Part shown: piece after piece, positions 34,741 through 44,491 of the stretch
Position numbering within the stretch: position 1 is the stretch's first letter
Layout: every line of letters begins with the position of its first letter
Assembly (NCBI RefSeq): GCF_003122325.1
Contig: NZ_QFBC01000003.1
Coordinates: 248,001-312,000 of the forward strand
Length of the DNA: 64,000 nucleotides
Reading direction: 5' to 3'
Source of the DNA: Rhizobium album
Lineage (GTDB): Bacteria > Pseudomonadota > Alphaproteobacteria > Rhizobiales > Rhizobiaceae
Program-made: the position numbers and the translations under genes
The notes under the pieces: generated by a model
The model's input: the letters and a program-made list of their open reading frames with translations, nothing else
Database searches by the model: none
What the model was told of the DNA's origin: nothing

Positions 34741-36132
34741 ATGACGAAGACGAGAACGGAAACCGATACGTTCGGCCCCATCGAGGTCGCCGCGGATCGC
34801 TACTGGGGCGCCCAGGCGGAACGCTCGCGCGGCAACTTCAGGATCGGCTGGGAAAAGCAGCCGCTCTCCGTCGTCCGGGCGCTCGGCATCGTCAAGCAGG
34901 CAGCCGCCCGCGCCAACATGGCGCTCGGCCAGCTTTCGCCCGATCTCGGAAACGTGATCGTCGAAGCGGCCCAGGAAGTCATCGACGGCAAGCTCGACGA
35001 GCATTTTCCGCTGGTCGTCTGGCAGACCGGCTCCGGCACCCAGTCCAACATGAACGCCAACGAAGTCATCTCCAACCGGGCGATCGAAATGCTCGGTGGC
35101 GTCATGGGCTCCAAGAAGCCGGTGCATCCGAACGACCACGTCAACATGAGCCAGTCGTCGAACGACACCTATCCGACGGCCATGCACATCGCCTGCGCCG
35201 AGCGCATCGTCCATCACCTGCTGCCGGCGCTGAAACATCTGCACGGCGCGCTGCAGGCCAAGACCGACGCCTTCGCCCACATCATCAAGATCGGCCGCAC
35301 GCATACCCAGGATGCCACGCCGCTGACGCTCGGCCAGGAATTTTCGGGCTATACCGCCCAGGTCGCCTCCGCCATCAAGCGGCTGGAACTCACTTTGCCC
35401 GGCCTCTACGAACTCGCCCAGGGCGGCACGGCCGTCGGCACCGGCCTCAACGCCCCGGTCGGCTTTGCCGAGAAGGTGGCGGAAGAGATCGCCGCCATCA
35501 CCGGCCTGCCCTTCGTCACCGCACCGAACAAGTTCGAGGCGCTGGCAGCCCATGACGCCATGGTCTTTTCCCACGGCGCCATCAATTCGGCCGCCGCCGC
35601 GCTGTTCAAGATCGCCAACGACATCCGTTTCCTCGGCTCTGGCCCGCGCGCCGGCCTCGGCGAACTCGCCCTGCCCGAGAACGAACCCGGCTCGTCGATC
35701 ATGCCCGGCAAGGTCAATCCGACGCAGTCGGAAGCCCTCACCCAGGTCTGCGTCCAGGTCTTCGGCAATCACGCCGCGCTGACCTTTGCCGGCAGCCAGG
35801 GCCATTTCGAGCTGAACGTCTACAATCCGGTCATGGCCTACAACTTCCTGCAGTCGGTGCAGCTGCTCGGCGACGCCGCCGTTTCCTTCACCGACAATTG
35901 CGTCGTCGGCATCGAGGCCCGCGAGGACAACATCCGCAAGGGCGTAGAAAACTCGCTGATGCTGGTGACGGCGCTCAACACGCGCCTCGGCTACGACGCC
36001 TGCGCCAAGATCGCCAAGACGGCGCACAAGAACGGCACGACGCTGCGCGAGGAGGCCGTCGGCGGCGGTTACCTGACCAACGAGGAGTTCGACCAGTACG
36101 TCCGCCCGGAAAACATGATCGGCCCGAAATAA
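34741..36132 (+). CDS. fumC: Class II fumarate hydratase
   Basis: The 463-residue enzyme (family length about 460) hydrates fumarate to malate without an iron-sulfur cluster. The fumarase/aspartase signature [11 protein letters not shown] is at about residue 317, with [11 protein letters not shown] and [14 protein letters not shown] also present. ATG 34741 follows GGAAAGG 9 bases before; an in-frame upstream ATG at 34552 has no family-like sequence. The terminator-like hairpin at 36149 separates it from the class I fumarase. Confidence 0.97.
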   Translation: MTKTRTETDTFGPIEVAADRYWGAQAERSRGNFRIGWEKQPLSVVRALGIVKQAAARANMALGQLSPDLGNVIVEAAQEVIDGKLDEHFPLVVWQTGSGTQSNMNANEVISNRAIEMLGGVMGSKKPVHPNDHVNMSQSSNDTYPTAMHIACAERIVHHLLPALKHLHGALQAKTDAFAHIIKIGRTHTQDATPLTLGQEFSGYTAQVASAIKRLELTLPGLYELAQGGTAVGTGLNAPVGFAEKVAEEIAAITGLPFVTAPNKFEALAAHDAMVFSHGAINSAAAALFKIANDIRFLGSGPRAGLGELALPENEPGSSIMPGKVNPTQSEALTQVCVQVFGNHAALTFAGSQGHFELNVYNPVMAYNFLQSVQLLGDAAVSFTDNCVVGIEAREDNIRKGVENSLMLVTALNTRLGYDACAKIAKTAHKNGTTLREEAVGGGYLTNEEFDQYVRPENMIGPK

Positions 36133-36148
36133 ACCTTCCGTTGCCTCA

Positions 36149-36186
36149 TCCGGCCCTTGCAAAAGGGCCGGATAGCTACTTTTTTT
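36149..36186 (+). terminator. Hairpin after fumC
   Basis: A perfect 10-bp stem TCCGGCCCTT / AAGGGCCGGA with a 4-nt loop is followed eight bases later by a T-run (36180-36186). Confidence 0.75.
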
Positions 36187-36262
36187 GTCCAGTTTTGTAC
36201 CGATTGCATTCGCGAAAGCTCGACGCTAGAGGGGTTTTGACCCTCTTCGAAAGGCTTTTACG

Positions 36263-37870
36263 ATGGCTGACGCTCTCTTTCCGCTTGGCGACGACACGAC
36301 GCCTTACCGCAAGCTTTCTTCCGACCATGTCTCGGTGGATAGGTTCAAGGGACAGGAGATCCTCACCGTCGCGCCCGAGGGCCTGCGGCTTCTGGCGGAA
36401 GCCGCTTTCGTCGACATCAACCACCTGCTTCGTCCCGGCCACCTGAAGCAGCTCGCCGCGATCCTCGCCGATCCGGAAGCCACCGACAACGACCGTTTCG
36501 TCGCCTACGACCTCTTGAAGAACGCCAACATCGCCGCCGGCGGCGTGCTGCCGATGTGCCAGGATACCGGCACGGCGATCATCATGGGCAAGAAGGGCCG
36601 GCGCGTCTGGACCGAAGGCGGCGACGAAACCGCCCTCGCAGACGGCGTGCTCGACGCCTATACCAAAAAGAACCTGCGCTATTCGCAGCTGGCGCCGATC
36701 AGAATGTTCGAGGAAAAGAACACCAGGAACAACCTGCCGGCCCAGATCGACCTCTACGAAGAGGGCACCGACGCCTACAAGTTCCTGTTCATGGCCAAGG
36801 GCGGCGGCTCGGCCAACAAGACCTTCCTCTACCAGGGCACGCCGTCGCTTTTGACCCGCGACCGGCTGGTCGACTTCCTCAAGGAGAAGATCCTGACGTT
36901 GGGGACGGCGGCCTGTCCCCCCTACCATCTGGCGATCGTCATCGGCGGCACCTCCGCCGAGATGACGCTGAAGACCGTCAAGCTCGCTTCGGCGCGCTAT
37001 CTGGACAATCTGCCGACCGAAGGCTCGGAAAGCGGCCACGCCTTCCGCGACCTGGAGATGGAGGCCGAGATCCACAAGCTGACGCAGCAGCTCGGCGTCG
37101 GCGCCCAGTTCGGCGGCAAGTATTTCTGTCACGACGTGCGTGTCATCCGCCTGCCTCGCCACGGCGCCTCTCTGCCGATCGGCTTGGGCGTCTCCTGTTC
37201 CGCCGACCGACAGGCGCTCGGCAAGATCACCAGGGACGGCATCTATCTGGAGCAACTGGAAACCGATCCGTCGAAATACATGCCCGACCTCGACGAGGCG
37301 AAACTGTCCGAATCCGTCGTGCGCATCGATCTTAACCGGCCGATGGCCGATATCCTCGCCGAGCTTTCGAACCACCCGGTCAAGACCCGCCTGTCACTGA
37401 CCGGCACGATCATCGTCGCACGCGACCTCGCCCACGCCAAGATCCGCGAGCGCCTCGAAGCCGGCCAGGGCATGCCGGACTACCTGAAGAACCATCCCGT
37501 CTATTACGCCGGTCCGGCCAAGACCCCGACCGGCTACGCGTCCGGTTCCTTCGGTCCGACGACGGCCGGCCGCATGGACAGCTATGTCGACCAGTTCCAA
37601 TCCTTCGGCGGCTCGATGGTGATGCTCGCCAAGGGCAACCGCTCCCGTGCCGTGCGCGAGGCCTGCAAGCAGCATGGCGGATTTTATCTCGGTTCGATCG
37701 GTGGCCCGGCCGCCCGGCTGGCGCAGGACTGTATCAAAAAGGTCGAGGTGCTCGAATATCCCGAGCTCGGCATGGAAGCGGTGTGGAAGATCGAGGTCAT
37801 CGATTTCCCGGCCTTTATCGTCATCGACGACAAAGGTAATGACTTTTTTCAGGCACTTAACCTCGGATGA
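36263..37870 (+). CDS. fumA: Class I ([4Fe-4S]) fumarate hydratase
   Basis: The 535-residue enzyme is the iron-sulfur type: an N-terminal alpha domain with [10 protein letters not shown] (cluster Cys), further conserved cysteines in KYFCHDVR and SCSADRQ, and a C-terminal Fumerase_C part with [15 protein letters not shown] and the catalytic YAGPAKTP and [19 protein letters not shown] stands 8 bases before the ATG. It is unrelated in fold to the FumC just upstream, so the organism has iron-dependent and iron-independent versions side by side. Confidence 0.95.
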   Translation: MADALFPLGDDTTPYRKLSSDHVSVDRFKGQEILTVAPEGLRLLAEAAFVDINHLLRPGHLKQLAAILADPEATDNDRFVAYDLLKNANIAAGGVLPMCQDTGTAIIMGKKGRRVWTEGGDETALADGVLDAYTKKNLRYSQLAPIRMFEEKNTRNNLPAQIDLYEEGTDAYKFLFMAKGGGSANKTFLYQGTPSLLTRDRLVDFLKEKILTLGTAACPPYHLAIVIGGTSAEMTLKTVKLASARYLDNLPTEGSESGHAFRDLEMEAEIHKLTQQLGVGAQFGGKYFCHDVRVIRLPRHGASLPIGLGVSCSADRQALGKITRDGIYLEQLETDPSKYMPDLDEAKLSESVVRIDLNRPMADILAELSNHPVKTRLSLTGTIIVARDLAHAKIRERLEAGQGMPDYLKNHPVYYAGPAKTPTGYASGSFGPTTAGRMDSYVDQFQSFGGSMVMLAKGNRSRAVREACKQHGGFYLGSIGGPAARLAQDCIKKVEVLEYPELGMEAVWKIEVIDFPAFIVIDDKGNDFFQALNLG

Positions 37871-38052
37871 CGCCAAGTCTCAAAGGTTGGAAGAAACAGA
37901 TTTGAACGCGCATCGCCGGCAAACCGGCGGTGCAAAACGGCACGACAATTTTCTCACGGGGTAGAATTCACAGTTCGCACTTTAATATTTTTCGAACAAT
38001 TTTGCGCTACCATAATATTGGGAAATAAGAGAAAAGAGCTTAGGAGTGGCCG

Positions 38053-39120
38053 ATGAACACGGCGACGGCGCAGAAAGCGCAGATCCCTGACATAGCAGGC
38101 CAGATCACGTATGCGATGCGCACCATGGGGGTTGCCCCCATTCCGCGCAACTACGAGCTGTTTTACGAAGCCTATATCGGCTCCAACCCGGCTTTGAGCC
38201 GCGACCTTGCCGCGCTCGGCAATCGCGCCACGCAGGAAGAGCTGGATGCGATCAGCAGCCAGCATTCGCTGCATCACCAGACCAAGGCCATCGAGACCGC
38301 GCATACGAAGATCATCGGCGAACTCGACGGCCTGCTGCGGCTTCTGAAGCAGGAGCAGACGTCGCTCGACAGCTACAACCGGCTGCTCGGAGAGACCTAC
38401 AACCGCATCACCAACAAGAACAACAACAGCGCCGACCTGTTGCGCAATGCCATCACCCTGCTCAGCGAAGCCACCGACGATACGATGGCTCATGGCGAGA
38501 AGACAGTCGAAAGCGTCGTGCGCAAATCGCAGGAGATGGACCAGGTCCGCCGCGAGCTCGATGAATACAAGCGCATTGCCAACACCGATTCGCTGACGCG
38601 CCTTGCGAACCGCCGCGCCTTCGACGAACGACTGATCGCCATCTACGACACGCCGATAACGCTGGCCGTCACCGGCCTCGTCGTCATCGACATCGATCAT
38701 TTCAAGCGTATCAACGATACCTACGGCCATCCGGTCGGCGACAAGATCCTCGCGACGGTCGCCAGCGTCATTCGCGGCAGCCTGCGCAAGGATGTTTTCG
38801 TTGCCCGCATCGGCGGCGAGGAATTCGCCGTCATCATCGACGGCAACACCGAGGAAGAAGTGATGCAGCAGTGCGAGCGGCTGCGGCGCGGTCTTGAAGC
38901 CACCCCCTTCAAGAACTCCAAGACCGGCGTCAACTACGGCCCGGTAACGATCTCGCTCGGCATCTGCATGGCCAGCGCCGCAAGCGACCCCGGCGAGCTC
39001 TACAGCAAGGCCGACATCGCCCTCTACTCCGCCAAGAATGCCGGCCGCAACCGCTCCATGGTATTCGAGGACGGCATGACCAAGGACTTCCAGAAGAGCT
39101 GGCTGATCTACAAGCGATAA
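38053..39120 (+). CDS. Diguanylate cyclase, GGEEF, cytoplasmic
   Basis: The 355-residue protein has no membrane segments. About 180 N-terminal residues are helical and of unassigned type, including a coiled-coil stretch before the catalytic part. The C-terminal GGDEF domain has LTRLANRRAFDE and an intact RIGGEEF loop, so it should make c-di-GMP. At the I-site positions it has R and V (RKDV), so RxxD feedback inhibition looks absent. The start follows AGGAG 7 bases upstream. Its signal is probably sensed by the N-terminal helical region or by partner proteins. Confidence 0.92.
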   Translation: MNTATAQKAQIPDIAGQITYAMRTMGVAPIPRNYELFYEAYIGSNPALSRDLAALGNRATQEELDAISSQHSLHHQTKAIETAHTKIIGELDGLLRLLKQEQTSLDSYNRLLGETYNRITNKNNNSADLLRNAITLLSEATDDTMAHGEKTVESVVRKSQEMDQVRRELDEYKRIANTDSLTRLANRRAFDERLIAIYDTPITLAVTGLVVIDIDHFKRINDTYGHPVGDKILATVASVIRGSLRKDVFVARIGGEEFAVIIDGNTEEEVMQQCERLRRGLEATPFKNSKTGVNYGPVTISLGICMASAASDPGELYSKADIALYSAKNAGRNRSMVFEDGMTKDFQKSWLIYKR

Positions 39121-39180
39121 AGCAATCCCAGCAAATGTGCTGTGCGGTTTTGCGTCCGGAAGTGCGTGTCGACAAATGGA

Positions 39181-39277
39181 TGGAGAATTTCCGCGCTTCG
39201 GAGAAAAGCGGAAGTTCTCCATAGAAATCCAGTGGACATCACCGGATTTCCAGCTCCGCCGGGCTTTGTTCCGGCGG
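39181..39277 (+). other. Two consecutive hairpins in the 262-bp gap before the L,D-transpeptidase gene
   Basis: The first has a 14-bp arm pair with one G-U pair (39181-39194 and 39208-39221, beginning TGGAGAATTTCCGC). The second is a 7-bp pair CCGCCGG / CCGGCGG (39256-39262 and 39271-39277). No T-run follows either. They may end the cyclase transcript, form the 5' UTR of the next gene, or be a small RNA. Confidence 0.4.
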
Positions 39278-39382
39278 GAACAGCAACAAAAGGCGCGTTC
39301 TCCTAAAACATCCCCATGAACACGGACCGGAAGAGAGCTGGCATGAAGCACAGCGCCACCGGTCAACATGGGGAGAATACAC

Positions 39383-40039
39383 ATGAACCGCATCGCTGCC
39401 GTACTGTTGTCCAGCCTCGCCCTTGCCGGCTCTTTCGCCACCATCGCCTCCGCGGAATCCCGCGCCGACAAACCGGTGCTGATGGCTTCGCTGGAAAACA
39501 AGAATACCAGGACCGGCTGGCTTGCCGTGCTCACCGAAGACAAGCCGTCGAAGAAGCAGCGGATCAGGAAGGACATCCATACCTCACCGATCCCGCGCCA
39601 GCTGATCGACTTCACGGAAGCCGTCGCGCCCGGCACGATCATCGTCGATAATTCCGACCGCCGCCTCTACCATGTCCTCGGCAACGGCACGGCCGTCGCC
39701 TACGGCATCAGTGTCGGCCGCGACGGCTTCATCTGGACGGGCGCAGAAAAGGTCACCGCCAAGGCCGAATGGCCGACCTGGAACCCGCCGGCGGACATGC
39801 GTCGCCGTGAAGCCAAGAAGGGCCACATCCTGCCGAAGACCATGAAGGGTGGCATCAACAACCCGCTCGGCGCCCGCGCCCTCTACCTCGGCTCGACCGA
39901 ATACCGCATCCACGGCACCAACCAGCCGTCGTCGATCGGCCAGGCCATGTCTTCGGGCTGCATCCGCATGGCGAACGAAGATGTCGAACACCTCTACGCC
40001 CAGGTCACGATCGGCACCCAGGTCATCGTCCGCGATTGA
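39383..40039 (+). CDS. L,D-transpeptidase (YkuD domain), small form
   Basis: The 218-residue exported protein has a signal peptide (LLSSLALAGSFATIASAES) and a YkuD domain with the active-site motif HGTNQPSSIGQAMSSGCIRM (Cys193). It has no peptidoglycan-binding module, unlike the large enzyme at 32348. Expected role: murein cross-linking or attaching outer-membrane proteins to murein. ATG 39383 is used since GGGAG is 8 bases before. Confidence 0.92.
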   Translation: MNRIAAVLLSSLALAGSFATIASAESRADKPVLMASLENKNTRTGWLAVLTEDKPSKKQRIRKDIHTSPIPRQLIDFTEAVAPGTIIVDNSDRRLYHVLGNGTAVAYGISVGRDGFIWTGAEKVTAKAEWPTWNPPADMRRREAKKGHILPKTMKGGINNPLGARALYLGSTEYRIHGTNQPSSIGQAMSSGCIRMANEDVEHLYAQVTIGTQVIVRD

Positions 40040-40057
40040 TATTTTTGACGGTGGAAC

Positions 40058-40085
40058 AAGCCGGCGCCCGCAATGGTCGCCGGCT
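40058..40085. terminator. Hairpin between convergent genes
   Basis: A 9-bp stem AAGCCGGCG / CGCCGGCTT with a 10-nt loop lies between the L,D-transpeptidase stop and the peptidase stop. It has no clear T-run, so efficiency is uncertain. Confidence 0.5.
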
Positions 40086-40092
40086 TCGTATG

Positions 40093-40890
40093 TCAAGGGC
40101 AGGCCGAGACACCGGCGCGCCGGGCGATTTCCAGCAGTTCCGGCCGATATTCGAAATGCATCGTGTCGTAGTGGTACCAGCGCCCGCCCCAGATGAAGCC
40201 GTGGCGTTCGAAGATATCGACGATCTTCATCGGAAACTTGTTGTGGTATTCCGGCACTCTCCCCGGCTTGCCGCCCGACCAGACCCAATAATCGGCATGC
40301 TTGGTGTTAAGATCCAGCGCGGCGCCGAAACTGTGGACGGACAAATTCGACTGCCCGGACACCTTGCGCCAATTGAACACGCCGGCCGACGGCGTCAGGT
40401 ATTTCTTGAGGGCCGGATCGGCGGCGAGTTCGTCACGCACGGCCGCCAGCGCCTTGTCCACGCCCTGGCGGCGGGTGACGCGCAACGTCTCGCCGAACCA
40501 TTTCACCGGCACGAGATCGGCCTGCACCGCCTTGGCGGAAGCGCCGAACAACCGCTTGAGCAGCACCTCGCTGCGAATGCGGCCGGGGTCGAAATTGACG
40601 GCAGGCCGCGTCTCGCAGGCACCGGCGGGATAGATCTGTTGCAGGCTGTCCTCGACATCGCCGCTTTCCAGCATGGCGAAATGATCGCGGCTCTTGCCGT
40701 CGTCGATGACGATCGGATCGCCGTCCTTCATCACCAGCTTGCCGCCTTCGGCCTTGACGATGCTTTCGGGATAGCTGGCGACGAGGATAGCGATCTTTTC
40801 GGCCAGCGACGGTTCCGCTGCCGCGGCCGGGCCGGCCGCTCCGGCCAGCAGCGCCGTCAGAAGGGCGAGCCGCCTAGTCGACGGTGACAT
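40093..40890 (-). CDS. M15-family (VanY-like) D-Ala-D-Ala carboxypeptidase/endopeptidase
   Basis: The 265-residue exported protein has a signal peptide (LLTALLAGAAGPAAAAEP) and a C-terminal M15 metallopeptidase domain with its zinc motif SVHSFGAALDLN (His and Asp) and a distal TMHFEYRPEL (His). It likely trims D-Ala-containing murein peptides in the periplasm. The start overlaps the upstream small secreted gene by 17 bp, so the two are co-translated. Confidence 0.88.
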   Translation of the reverse strand: MSPSTRRLALLTALLAGAAGPAAAAEPSLAEKIAILVASYPESIVKAEGGKLVMKDGDPIVIDDGKSRDHFAMLESGDVEDSLQQIYPAGACETRPAVNFDPGRIRSEVLLKRLFGASAKAVQADLVPVKWFGETLRVTRRQGVDKALAAVRDELAADPALKKYLTPSAGVFNWRKVSGQSNLSVHSFGAALDLNTKHADYWVWSGGKPGRVPEYHNKFPMKIVDIFERHGFIWGGRWYHYDTMHFEYRPELLEIARRAGVSACP

Positions 40891-41263
40891 TGATGTAGTC
40901 GCCGCCGTTGCCGCGCCAGATCTGCACGTTGATCGTCACGTCGCCGCCGAGAATGGCGTTGCGGGCGTCGCGGGTGATCGTGCCGTTGCGGATCATCCGC
41001 TCGGCGCGCTCGCGGTTCTTGGCCGACGCAAAGAAGCTGTCGCCGTCATCCCCCGGCTGCGAAATGCCGAAGCGGTGGTAGTTGGCGCGGTCCTGGCGGA
41101 TCACTTGCCACGGCTGCGTCAGCTGCATGCCGTCGGAATTGAAGAGATCGTCCTGGCCGATATAGGCGTTGTATTCCTCGATCAGTTCGTCCGCGAGGGC
41201 CGGCTGGCCGAGAAGAACGCCGCCCAGGATCGCAGACGCTGCGAACCAATGTTTCATGTTCAT
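40874..41263 (-). CDS. Small secreted protein of unknown function
   Basis: The 129-residue protein has a signal peptide (HWFAASAILGGVLLGQPALAD) and an acidic mature part of about 105 residues (DELIEEYNAYIGQDDLF, QPWQVIRQDRANYHRFG, GDVTINVQIWRGNGGDYINVTVD). I do not recognise the family. Its 3' end overlaps the M15 peptidase start by 17 bp, which suggests a shared envelope role such as inhibiting or guiding the peptidase. The ATG is preceded by GCGAGGG. Confidence 0.75.
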   Translation of the reverse strand: MNMKHWFAASAILGGVLLGQPALADELIEEYNAYIGQDDLFNSDGMQLTQPWQVIRQDRANYHRFGISQPGDDGDSFFASAKNRERAERMIRNGTITRDARNAILGGDVTINVQIWRGNGGDYINVTVD

Positions 41264-41417
41264 GGTAACCCTCGCTGGAACGAATGAAATTCTATGTATG
41301 ACGGACGAGACAGGTCATCTATTCTGGCCCACATCAAAATCCGCAGCGACGATCTTTCCAGCAACGGCGCCCGGCTTGCAAGCCGGGCACAGGCTCGATC
41401 CTAAAAAGGTTTGCCGC

Positions 41418-42026
41418 CTACCACATGGTTTTGCGGGCGCGCTCCGGCCATTCGCGATCGTAGGCCTCCTGGTCGAAACCCTGCCTGGCTGCCTTGAGCA
41501 ATTGCCCCGGCGTCGGCAACGCAGCCGCTTCGACATGATGCTCGGCATTCCAGAGGTCGGCCCGCATCACCGCCCGGGCGCACTGGAAATACACCTCGTC
41601 GATAGTGACGACGATGACGCTGCGAGGATGTTTTGCGTCCATCTCGAAGCTTGCCAGCAGGGCGGCATCGACCGACACCACGGCCCGTCCGTTCAGGCGC
41701 ATGGTCGTCGTCGATCCCGGAATGAGGAACATCAAGGCGATGCGCGGGTCCCGGACGATGTTGGCCAGCGAATCGACGCGGTTGTTGCCGCGCCAGTCCG
41801 GCAGCAGCAGGGTTTTGTCATCGCGGACACGCACGACGCCGCCGATATCGCCCCGCGGCGAACAATCGAGCCCCTCCGGCCCGACGGTGGCGAGCGCGAC
41901 GAAAGGCGAGGCCTCGATCATGCGGCGATAATCGGGCGTCAGAGCCGGCGTCACCTTGACGAGAGCAGCCTCGCTACAGTCGCCGTACAGCGCCTTCAAC
42001 TCTTCAACCGATCGTACGATCGTCAT
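41418..42026 (-). CDS. FMN-binding PPOX-type (pyridoxamine 5'-phosphate oxidase family) protein
   Basis: The 202-residue protein has the split-barrel pattern of this family: FVALATVGPEGLDCSPRGD, LLLPDWRGNNRVDSLANI and IALMFLIPGSTTTMRLNGRA. The Asp/Arg/Asn residues line up with the flavin phosphate-binding positions. It is the long variant (about 200 residues), which acts on varied substrates, not the PdxH type. ATG 42026 follows GAAGGAGGCGAGG, an excellent ribosome binding site; the frame starts seven codons earlier. Confidence 0.82.
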   Translation of the reverse strand: MTIVRSVEELKALYGDCSEAALVKVTPALTPDYRRMIEASPFVALATVGPEGLDCSPRGDIGGVVRVRDDKTLLLPDWRGNNRVDSLANIVRDPRIALMFLIPGSTTTMRLNGRAVVSVDAALLASFEMDAKHPRSVIVVTIDEVYFQCARAVMRADLWNAEHHVEAAALPTPGQLLKAARQGFDQEAYDREWPERARKTMW

Positions 42027-42101
42027 CCTCGCCTCCTTCTCATGCAAGCCGGCGACGCCCTATCGCGCTGTTGCGACAAACGGATGACGGCATCGCCGGT
42101 A

Positions 42102-43937
42102 TCACGTCTGCGGTGAAGCACCCTGCGCGCGTGCCGCCTCCGCCGCCGCTTCGCGGGCAGCCCGCTCGCGCCCGGTGCGTGCCGCGACGAGGTCGGCCGG
42201 CTGGGCATTGCCGCGGATCAGCGACCGGCCGGCATAGATGCCGCCGACGACCTCCAGCGCGAAACGTTCGTCATCGACATCGCGGAACTCTTCCACCAGC
42301 TGGGCGGCAAGTTCCGGATCCTCACCCATGACATGCAGCACTTCCTCGCTGAAATTCAGCGCCGATTCGAAGGTTTCGCGGATCTGGTAGTTGACGCCGG
42401 CATGCAGGAGGTCGATGGCGTGACCGCGGTCGTAGGCGCGCGCCAGCACCGGTATCAGCGGATATTCGTGGCGGACGTGTTCGGCGATACGAAGCGCCGC
42501 TTCCTTGTCGTCGATGCAGATCAGGATGGCCTTGGCGGTGGCCGCGCCGGCCGCATGCAGGATTTCCGGCCGCGACCCGTCGCCGTAATAGACCTTGAAG
42601 CCGAAATCGCCGGCGTCACGGATGAACTCGACGTCCTTGTCGATCAGCGACAGCGTGTAACCGCGCGCCAAAAGCGGCTGCGACACGATCTGCCCGAAGC
42701 GCCCGAAACCGATCAGCAACACCGTGCCCTCGACATTTTCCGGCAGCGCCAGCCCGCTTGTATCCGGCTGCTGCTTCGGTACGATCCGGTCATGCAGGAT
42801 GATCATCAACGGCGTCAGCACCATGGAGATGATGATCGTCGCCGTGAGGATGGCATTCGTCTCGCCGTTGATGATGCCGACCGCCATGGCGGCGGAATAA
42901 AGCACGAAGGCGAATTCACCGCCCTGCGCCATCAGCACCGCCCGCTCCAGTGCCTCGGCGTGACAGGTGCGCAGCAGACGGGCGACGGCATAGATCATCA
43001 CCGCCTTCACCACCATGTAGCAGACGACGCCGGCGGCGACGAGCTGCCAGTTGGCGGCGATCACCTTGAGATCGATCGCCATGCCGACGCCGAGGAAAAA
43101 CAGGCCGAGCAGGATTCCGCGGAACGGCTCGATATCCGCCTCCAGTTGGTGGCGGAAGGAGGATTCCGACAGCAACACGCCGGCGAGGAAGGCGCCCATG
43201 GCCATGGAGAGGCCGCTCAGCTGCATCGCCAGCGCCGATCCCAGCACCACCAGCAGGGCGGCGGCGGTCATCACCTCGCGCGCATTGGCGGCTGCCAACA
43301 GCCTGAACAGCGGGTTGAGGAGGTAGCGTCCGGCAAGCACCAGGGCGACGATCGCACCCAGCGCGATTGCGCCTGAAATCAGCCGCTCCGTGACCGTGAC
43401 CGTTTCGCCGCCGCTGCCGAGGAAAGCGACCAGCGCCAGCAGCGGCACGATGGCCAGATCCTCGAACAGCAGGATCGAGACGATACGCTGCCCCTTCAGC
43501 GCCGAAATCGCGCCGCGTTCCTGCAGCATCTGCATGACGATGGCGGTCGATGTCAGCACGAAACCGGTGCCCGCGACGAAGGCGACGATCGGCGAAAACC
43601 CGAAGGCCATGCCGACGCCGGTCAGGCCGACGATGCAACTCAGCACCTGCAGCGCGCCGAGGCCGAAAATATCCTTGCGCATGCCCCACAATCGCGAAGG
43701 CTGCATCTCAAGCCCGATGATGAAAAGGAACATCACCACCCCGAGTTCCGCGATATGCAGGATCGCCTGCGAATCGGAGAAGAAGCCCAGCCCGAAAGGA
43801 CCGATCGCCAGGCCGGCGGCAAGATAGCCGAGCACGGAGCCGAGGCCTATCCGCTTGAAGATCGGCACGGCTGCGACACCTGCCGCCAAAAGCACGACCA
43901 CCTGCACCAGATCGTTCGCATTTGCTTCCGCTGCCAA
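42102..43937 (-). CDS. Kef-type K+/H+ antiporter (CPA2 family)
   Basis: The 611-residue protein has about 12 transmembrane segments of a Na+/H+ exchanger-type domain (GYLAAGLAIGPFGLG and VLTSTAIVMQMLQERGA regions) and, from about residue 400, a TrkA-N domain (VLLIGFGRFGQIVSQPLL) for NAD(H) control, then a short C-terminal helix. Kef systems export K+ in exchange for H+, often gated by glutathione adducts; gor in the same window gives only a loose link. The start is uncertain: TTG 43952 is the longest, TTG 43937 has AAAGGA just before. Confidence 0.9.
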   Translation of the reverse strand: MAAEANANDLVQVVVLLAAGVAAVPIFKRIGLGSVLGYLAAGLAIGPFGLGFFSDSQAILHIAELGVVMFLFIIGLEMQPSRLWGMRKDIFGLGALQVLSCIVGLTGVGMAFGFSPIVAFVAGTGFVLTSTAIVMQMLQERGAISALKGQRIVSILLFEDLAIVPLLALVAFLGSGGETVTVTERLISGAIALGAIVALVLAGRYLLNPLFRLLAAANAREVMTAAALLVVLGSALAMQLSGLSMAMGAFLAGVLLSESSFRHQLEADIEPFRGILLGLFFLGVGMAIDLKVIAANWQLVAAGVVCYMVVKAVMIYAVARLLRTCHAEALERAVLMAQGGEFAFVLYSAAMAVGIINGETNAILTATIIISMVLTPLMIILHDRIVPKQQPDTSGLALPENVEGTVLLIGFGRFGQIVSQPLLARGYTLSLIDKDVEFIRDAGDFGFKVYYGDGSRPEILHAAGAATAKAILICIDDKEAALRIAEHVRHEYPLIPVLARAYDRGHAIDLLHAGVNYQIRETFESALNFSEEVLHVMGEDPELAAQLVEEFRDVDDERFALEVVGGIYAGRSLIRGNAQPADLVAARTGRERAAREAAAEAARAQGASPQT

Positions 43938-43973
43938 ACTCTGTCCTTTCAACCCGACTGGAAATCGAATGAG

Positions 43974-44348
43974 TTACCGCGGCTTTTCCGAATGATCCCG
44001 GCTCATGCCCTTTTCCGAAAGCTCGCGCTCATAGTCGGCGAACAGTTCCGCGCCGCGCTCGCCGAGTTCGTAGAGGTATTTCCAGGTGAAGATGCCGGTG
44101 TCGTGCATGTCGTCGAAACCGATGCGCACGGCATAATTGCCGGTGGGCGTTGCCCCGATGATGGCGACGTTGCGTTTTCCCGGCACCGTCAGTTTCTGGC
44201 CCGGCCCGTGCCCCTGCACCTCCGCCGATGGCGACAGCACGCGCAGCATCTCCGCCGGCAGGTCGAAACGCCGGCCGTCGTCGAAGGAAACCAGCAGGTG
44301 CTGCCGGTCCTTGGAAACGCGAAGTTCGGTGGGCCAGGGTTCGGTCAT
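43974..44348 (-). CDS. DUF971 domain protein
   Basis: The 124-residue protein matches the DUF971 (gamma-butyrobetaine hydroxylase-like N-terminal) domain: WPTELRVSKDRQHLLVSFDDGRRFDLPAEMLRV, GNYAVRIGFDDMHDTGIFTWKYL. Family members bind zinc or iron-sulfur scaffolds, but the Cys/His ligand set of the longer enzyme is not present here. Divergent from moaA. Function unknown. Confidence 0.85.
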   Translation of the reverse strand: MTEPWPTELRVSKDRQHLLVSFDDGRRFDLPAEMLRVLSPSAEVQGHGPGQKLTVPGKRNVAIIGATPTGNYAVRIGFDDMHDTGIFTWKYLYELGERGAELFADYERELSEKGMSRDHSEKPR

Positions 44349-44491
44349 TGTCTTTTCCGCAGTTGCTCACAGGCAGGAGTACGTCGTAAGGGCGATAGGG
44401 CGCAAGTGCATTTTGCGTCTATAGTTCGACCATCCGCCTTGACGATCCCATTCCGAAATAACACATTATTGTTTCATCAGGAGGAAACGGC

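Noticed and set aside
44349-44491. Molybdenum cofactor riboswitch before moaA
   Set aside because: The 143-bp gap shows no multi-stem structure or the conserved motif of that RNA; only a strong ribosome binding site is visible.
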